DNA of 64,000 nucleotides, taken from assembly GCA_007570785.1 (NCBI GenBank), contig ML661885.1:36212086-36276085 (forward strand), in the 5' to 3' direction. This DNA comes from Antilocapra americana (taxonomy: Eukaryota; Chordata; Mammalia; Artiodactyla; Antilocapridae). Of the stretch, positions 60,880 to 64,000 are shown in pieces. The first letter of the stretch is position 1, and every line of letters begins with the position of its first letter. Under the pieces are notes generated by a model. It did not search any database, was not told the origin of the DNA, and was given only the letters and a program-made list of their open reading frames with translations. The position numbers and the translations under genes are program-made.

Positions 60880-61163
60880 TGAAGTTGCTCAGTCACGTCT
60901 GACTCTGCAGAGTCGGACACCTATGCCACCACTCAGCTTTTGAGAATGACGTGTAGTAAGGTTGCAAATTTACTTGCATTACTACTCAGATATGCAATCC
61001 CGTGGACTGTAGCCTACCAGGCTCCTCTGTCCATGGGATTTTCCAGGCAAGAGTACTGGAATGGGCTGCCATTTCCTTCTCCAGGAGATCTTTCCAACCC
61101 AGGGATTGAACCCTGGTCTCCTGCATTGTAGGCAGACGCTTTACCATCTGAGCTGCCAGTTAA
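60880..61163 (-). mobile_element. Bov-tA SINE, minus strand, with internal templated insertion
   Basis: Antisense tail at 60880-60907 and the rest of the SINE from 60995 to 61163 (box B complement 'gggattgaaccctgg'). Between them sit a snap-back palindrome (60897-60918) and 79 bases nearly identical to 62805-62883. Confidence 0.88.
60919..60997 (+). repeat. Dispersed 79-bp duplicate, copy inside the SINE
   Basis: Ungapped match to 62805-62883 with four differences (60925, 60932, 60976, 60994), same orientation. Confidence 0.92.
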
Positions 61164-62367
61164 AAGCAATAGTGAAAGATATGAATGTGATCAAACAATG
61201 GTCACAAATGTCCATCCTATCAATCCATTGTTCAGTGATGTGGGCAGTTACAGAAGTACTATTTTTCCATATTGAAAGCTGCTTATGAGTGCAAATTGAA
61301 GCACAAGTAAAAAAATACAAACATTTCATCGAGTCTTTTATTCTATTCTAGCAAAATCCATTTTTATTATTTCAAGTAGCTTAAAGCCTCTACCTATTAT
61401 TACCTGATGTTACAAAATATCATGATTTCTAAAGTTGAAGATACTCAAATTTTATTATAACACTACCTAACCCTGTCATTTAAAGTGAGCGTGGACACAC
61501 TCAACCTACATCACATGGTAAAAGTGTAATGACAGGTTGATTCTGGAAGAAGTAGCAAAGTTCATATAATCTCCTCAAATCCCATTATCCACAGTCACCC
61601 TTAGGCATTTAGGTGTATCATGACAGAAAATACCATATCATGGTTTCCAGGACCACAAAACAGCAATGGTCTATGCATTTTAAGGCACAGGGGGGCCAGG
61701 GACTATTTGGGAAGCTAGGTGTTGGGGTTTAAGATATTTGGGGACTAATCAAGGAAAATATACAGTCACGAGCTGATCATAACACACATACTTTAGCTGG
61801 GCAATACTTTGACAAGGTTGCATGTGGGGAAAGTCCTTCACAGCATGAGTGTGTCCAGAGGCTATGGTGGGACCACCATCCAGAAGTGGAAGAGGATAAG
61901 AGGACTTCTAGGGGTAGAGGGATCAGAGAGGGAGCTTACACGTCTAGGTGGTGCTCTGGTAATACTGCTCAGCAGTACAACTGGGAGTGGCTAGGTAATG
62001 GCAGAATTGCTTAGGGACTTAATAGCTCTGGAGTTTGTCTTGTCTACTGCTAGCAGATGCTGGGTTCAGTTGCTTGTAGGGTATGCAAAACCAATAAGCT
62101 TTAAATGGCTAAATAAATGCTTATTTGGTCTAAAACAATCATATGTAAAAAAAAAAATTTGAGTTTGGTGTTGATGGGCTTTTGAGCTAATGAATGCCAG
62201 CCTGCTGTGAAGAAATTAACAACCTAGGGGTCAATATACAGAGGCCATCTTTGCCTCATATACATGACACTATGGAACAATAGTACTTCTTGGTTAAGAA
62301 AATGGCCTTTTTAGCAAGTGCTAACTTCTGGAGTTCCGTGTCCTGTTTCAGTGTGATCTTTAATAGT
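61164..62367. other. Unique intergenic sequence
   Basis: No gene or repeat recognised. Confidence 0.5.
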
Positions 62368-62497
62368 CCTGCTGCTGCTGCTGCTGCTAAGTCGCTTCAG
62401 TCATGGCCGACTCTGTGCGACCCCATGGACTGCAGCCCACCAGGCTCCTTCGTCCATGGGATTTTCCAGGCAAGAGTACTGGAGTGGGTCGCCATAA
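62368..62497 (-). mobile_element. Bov SINE 3' fragment with (CTG)n tail
   Basis: (CTG)5, then 'ctaagtcgcttcagtc' through 'gagtgggtcgccat'. The head is missing. Confidence 0.87.
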
Positions 62498-64000
62498 ACT
62501 AGCTCTTTGAAGAGACTAAATGAAAGTCTGGAGACAACCAGATTTGACGTTCTAGTGCTTGCTTGCCTAAGAGTTTGACCCTTTTTAAACACAATTCTTT
62601 TTTCCTTTGTTAATATACTATTAATTAATTACTAAGAATTGCTAATATACTATTGCTTGAATTGAAAATTCCATCTGAATGTTTCAACAGAAGAAAAGAA
62701 ACTATTTCAAGCTCTTAATACAATTAAAGAATGTGATAAGACCAAAATTCAATTATTATTTGAATAGATAAAGTAACAGGAGTTTGCTACTATTACTTAA
62801 GCTGACCTATTCCACCATTCAGCTTTTGAGAATGACGTGTAGTAAGGTTGCAAATTTACTTACATTACTACTCAGATATACAAAGAAACTAAGATATTTC
62901 TTTGTAACTGGTCTAGCTTTCTTTAACTTCCCACTTCTAGGAGAAGAAAAAAATTTCTAAGGGATATCTTAGTCTTTTCCAGTTTGGACAGAATTTTAAA
63001 GTTTTAAATCATCTCTATTGGGTAACAGCTTGGTGAGTTTAAAGTCTAGGTCATTTTCAAACATAAATCTCTATGGCCCTTCAAATTCAGTTTGCATGTT
63101 CACCAGAGCTTCCAATCCTTGTGCTTTTGGCGAAGAGAATGACTAATCTTGTGTTTTGTTCTGTCATCTTTCTTCTTGAGTTGACATTGCCCAGCACTCT
63201 TTGCTGGGTTTTCATAACAAAGATGTACTAACAAGAACAGTTTACCAGTTGAGGAATATGCAAAAATGTTGTTCCTCTTCCATACTCTCAAAAATTTAGC
63301 ATCTGGCAGGGCAGTGAAAGTTCTTTCTGGTTTCATTTTCAGTCTAAAACTTCAGAAATGCCAGTTAAGATTACTAAAGACTTACTGCCATCCTTGACAA
63401 TCTGTAATTGTTAAGTTTGATTTTCTAATTTATAAGATGTAATAAGTAAGAAGAGAAACTGCCTCTTTAGAACATATTTCAAATGGATCCGATCCAGAGG
63501 GGTTTGGAAATCAGTGGTCTCAAGCCAACACAGTGTTACATTTTTTTAAAGAACAAATATCTGATCTATCTTGGTTTCTTGGATTGGATGGTAATTCCAA
63601 CCAGAGGTACCATTTTCTTTCTGTATAAATAAGAATGATGTTTAGGATGAGCAGTATAAAATATAAATCAAAATATTCCCTAGGAAAAGGTGGTCTAGAA
63701 AAGTTCAACTGTCTAAATTCAAAGCATTCTGAAAAGACACTAAAGAATTTCAAGTAAATGGTATAATTTCAAAGTCCTATAATTTAGGGAATCCCCCAGA
63801 AATTAGGGGAAAATAACAGTCTGGATATAGACATACACACACAAACACACACAAAATTGTTTTTCTATAAACCAAATTCATATTTCTGGGATTAATTCTA
63901 AGGGTATGAGAAGTTTTGGGATCAGACTTCCAAAAAAGTAGAAATTATCAAATACCTATGCTAATAAGAACACATTACAAAAATGCCTTCATGTGTCTAA
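62498..64000. other. Unique intergenic sequence to the right edge
   Basis: No gene supported. It holds the source copy of the 79-bp duplicate and a (CA)n-type microsatellite at about 63831-63855. Confidence 0.5.
62805..62883 (+). repeat. Dispersed 79-bp duplicate, probable source copy
   Basis: Lies in otherwise unique sequence, so this is the likelier original position. Confidence 0.85.

Noticed and set aside
10102..62497. tRNA genes suggested by box A and box B motifs
   Set aside because: All such motifs lie in SINE heads that lack a cloverleaf-forming 3' half.

Overview
The window is nuclear DNA of a ruminant, most likely a bovid. The diagnostic evidence is the repeat content: many copies of the ruminant tRNA-derived SINEs (Bov-tA / Bov-A2 type) and eight pieces of the RTE-type LINE BovB, mixed with ruminant-type L1, older mammalian L1, L2, MIR and a Tigger DNA transposon. 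There are no operons, ribosome binding sites, CRISPR arrays or other prokaryotic features.

Only one protein-coding gene is supported. A CpG island covers about 1-2150. Inside it, on the minus strand, lies the first coding exon of ZFPM2 (FOG2, a zinc-finger cofactor of GATA factors): 13 codons plus one base (971 down to 932), followed by a canonical splice donor. Intron 1 continues off the left edge, so nearly everything from about 1,600 to 64,000 is the 5' intergenic flank of ZFPM2. That flank has no credible second gene. A CCAAT box, long G-tracts, a (GGC)n tract in the 5' leader and a tight GATA-motif cluster about 2.6 kb upstream are possible control elements.

Layout of the flank: 2.1-7.0 kb is mostly unique, with a palindromic MITE-like repeat, an odd SINE and an L2 end. 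7.05-10.42 kb is a Tigger transposon split by a 5'-inverted L1 and by a SINE. 12.8-22.2 kb is one old, near-complete minus-strand L1 interrupted by SINEs, a BovB copy and a local duplication. 22-34 kb is mostly unique with MIR, LTR, L1, L2 and SINE fragments. 34.05-37.76 kb is a long BovB copy with an inverted 5' half. 38-40.3 kb is old L1. 42.24-48.52 kb is an old class I endogenous retrovirus on the minus strand with both LTRs, gag, protease, RT and integrase remnants but no recognisable env; a BovB copy sits in its gag region. 49-64 kb holds more SINE, BovB and L1 insertions separated by unique sequence.

The most unusual observations are: (1) two BovB-derived chimeras (53.87-54.56 and 58.11-59.39 kb) with the same inverted junction and shared diagnostic substitutions, which suggests a propagated composite, probably non-autonomous, BovB subfamily; (2) a 79-bp segment inside a SINE at 60.92 kb that is a near-copy of unique sequence 1.9 kb away, joined to a snap-back palindrome, which is a template-switching signature; (3) two independent twin-priming-like 5' inversions, one in L1 and one in BovB, each with target-site duplications. 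Boundaries of repeats without a stated target-site duplication are good to about 10-50 bases. Family names rest on recognition by eye, not on a database search.
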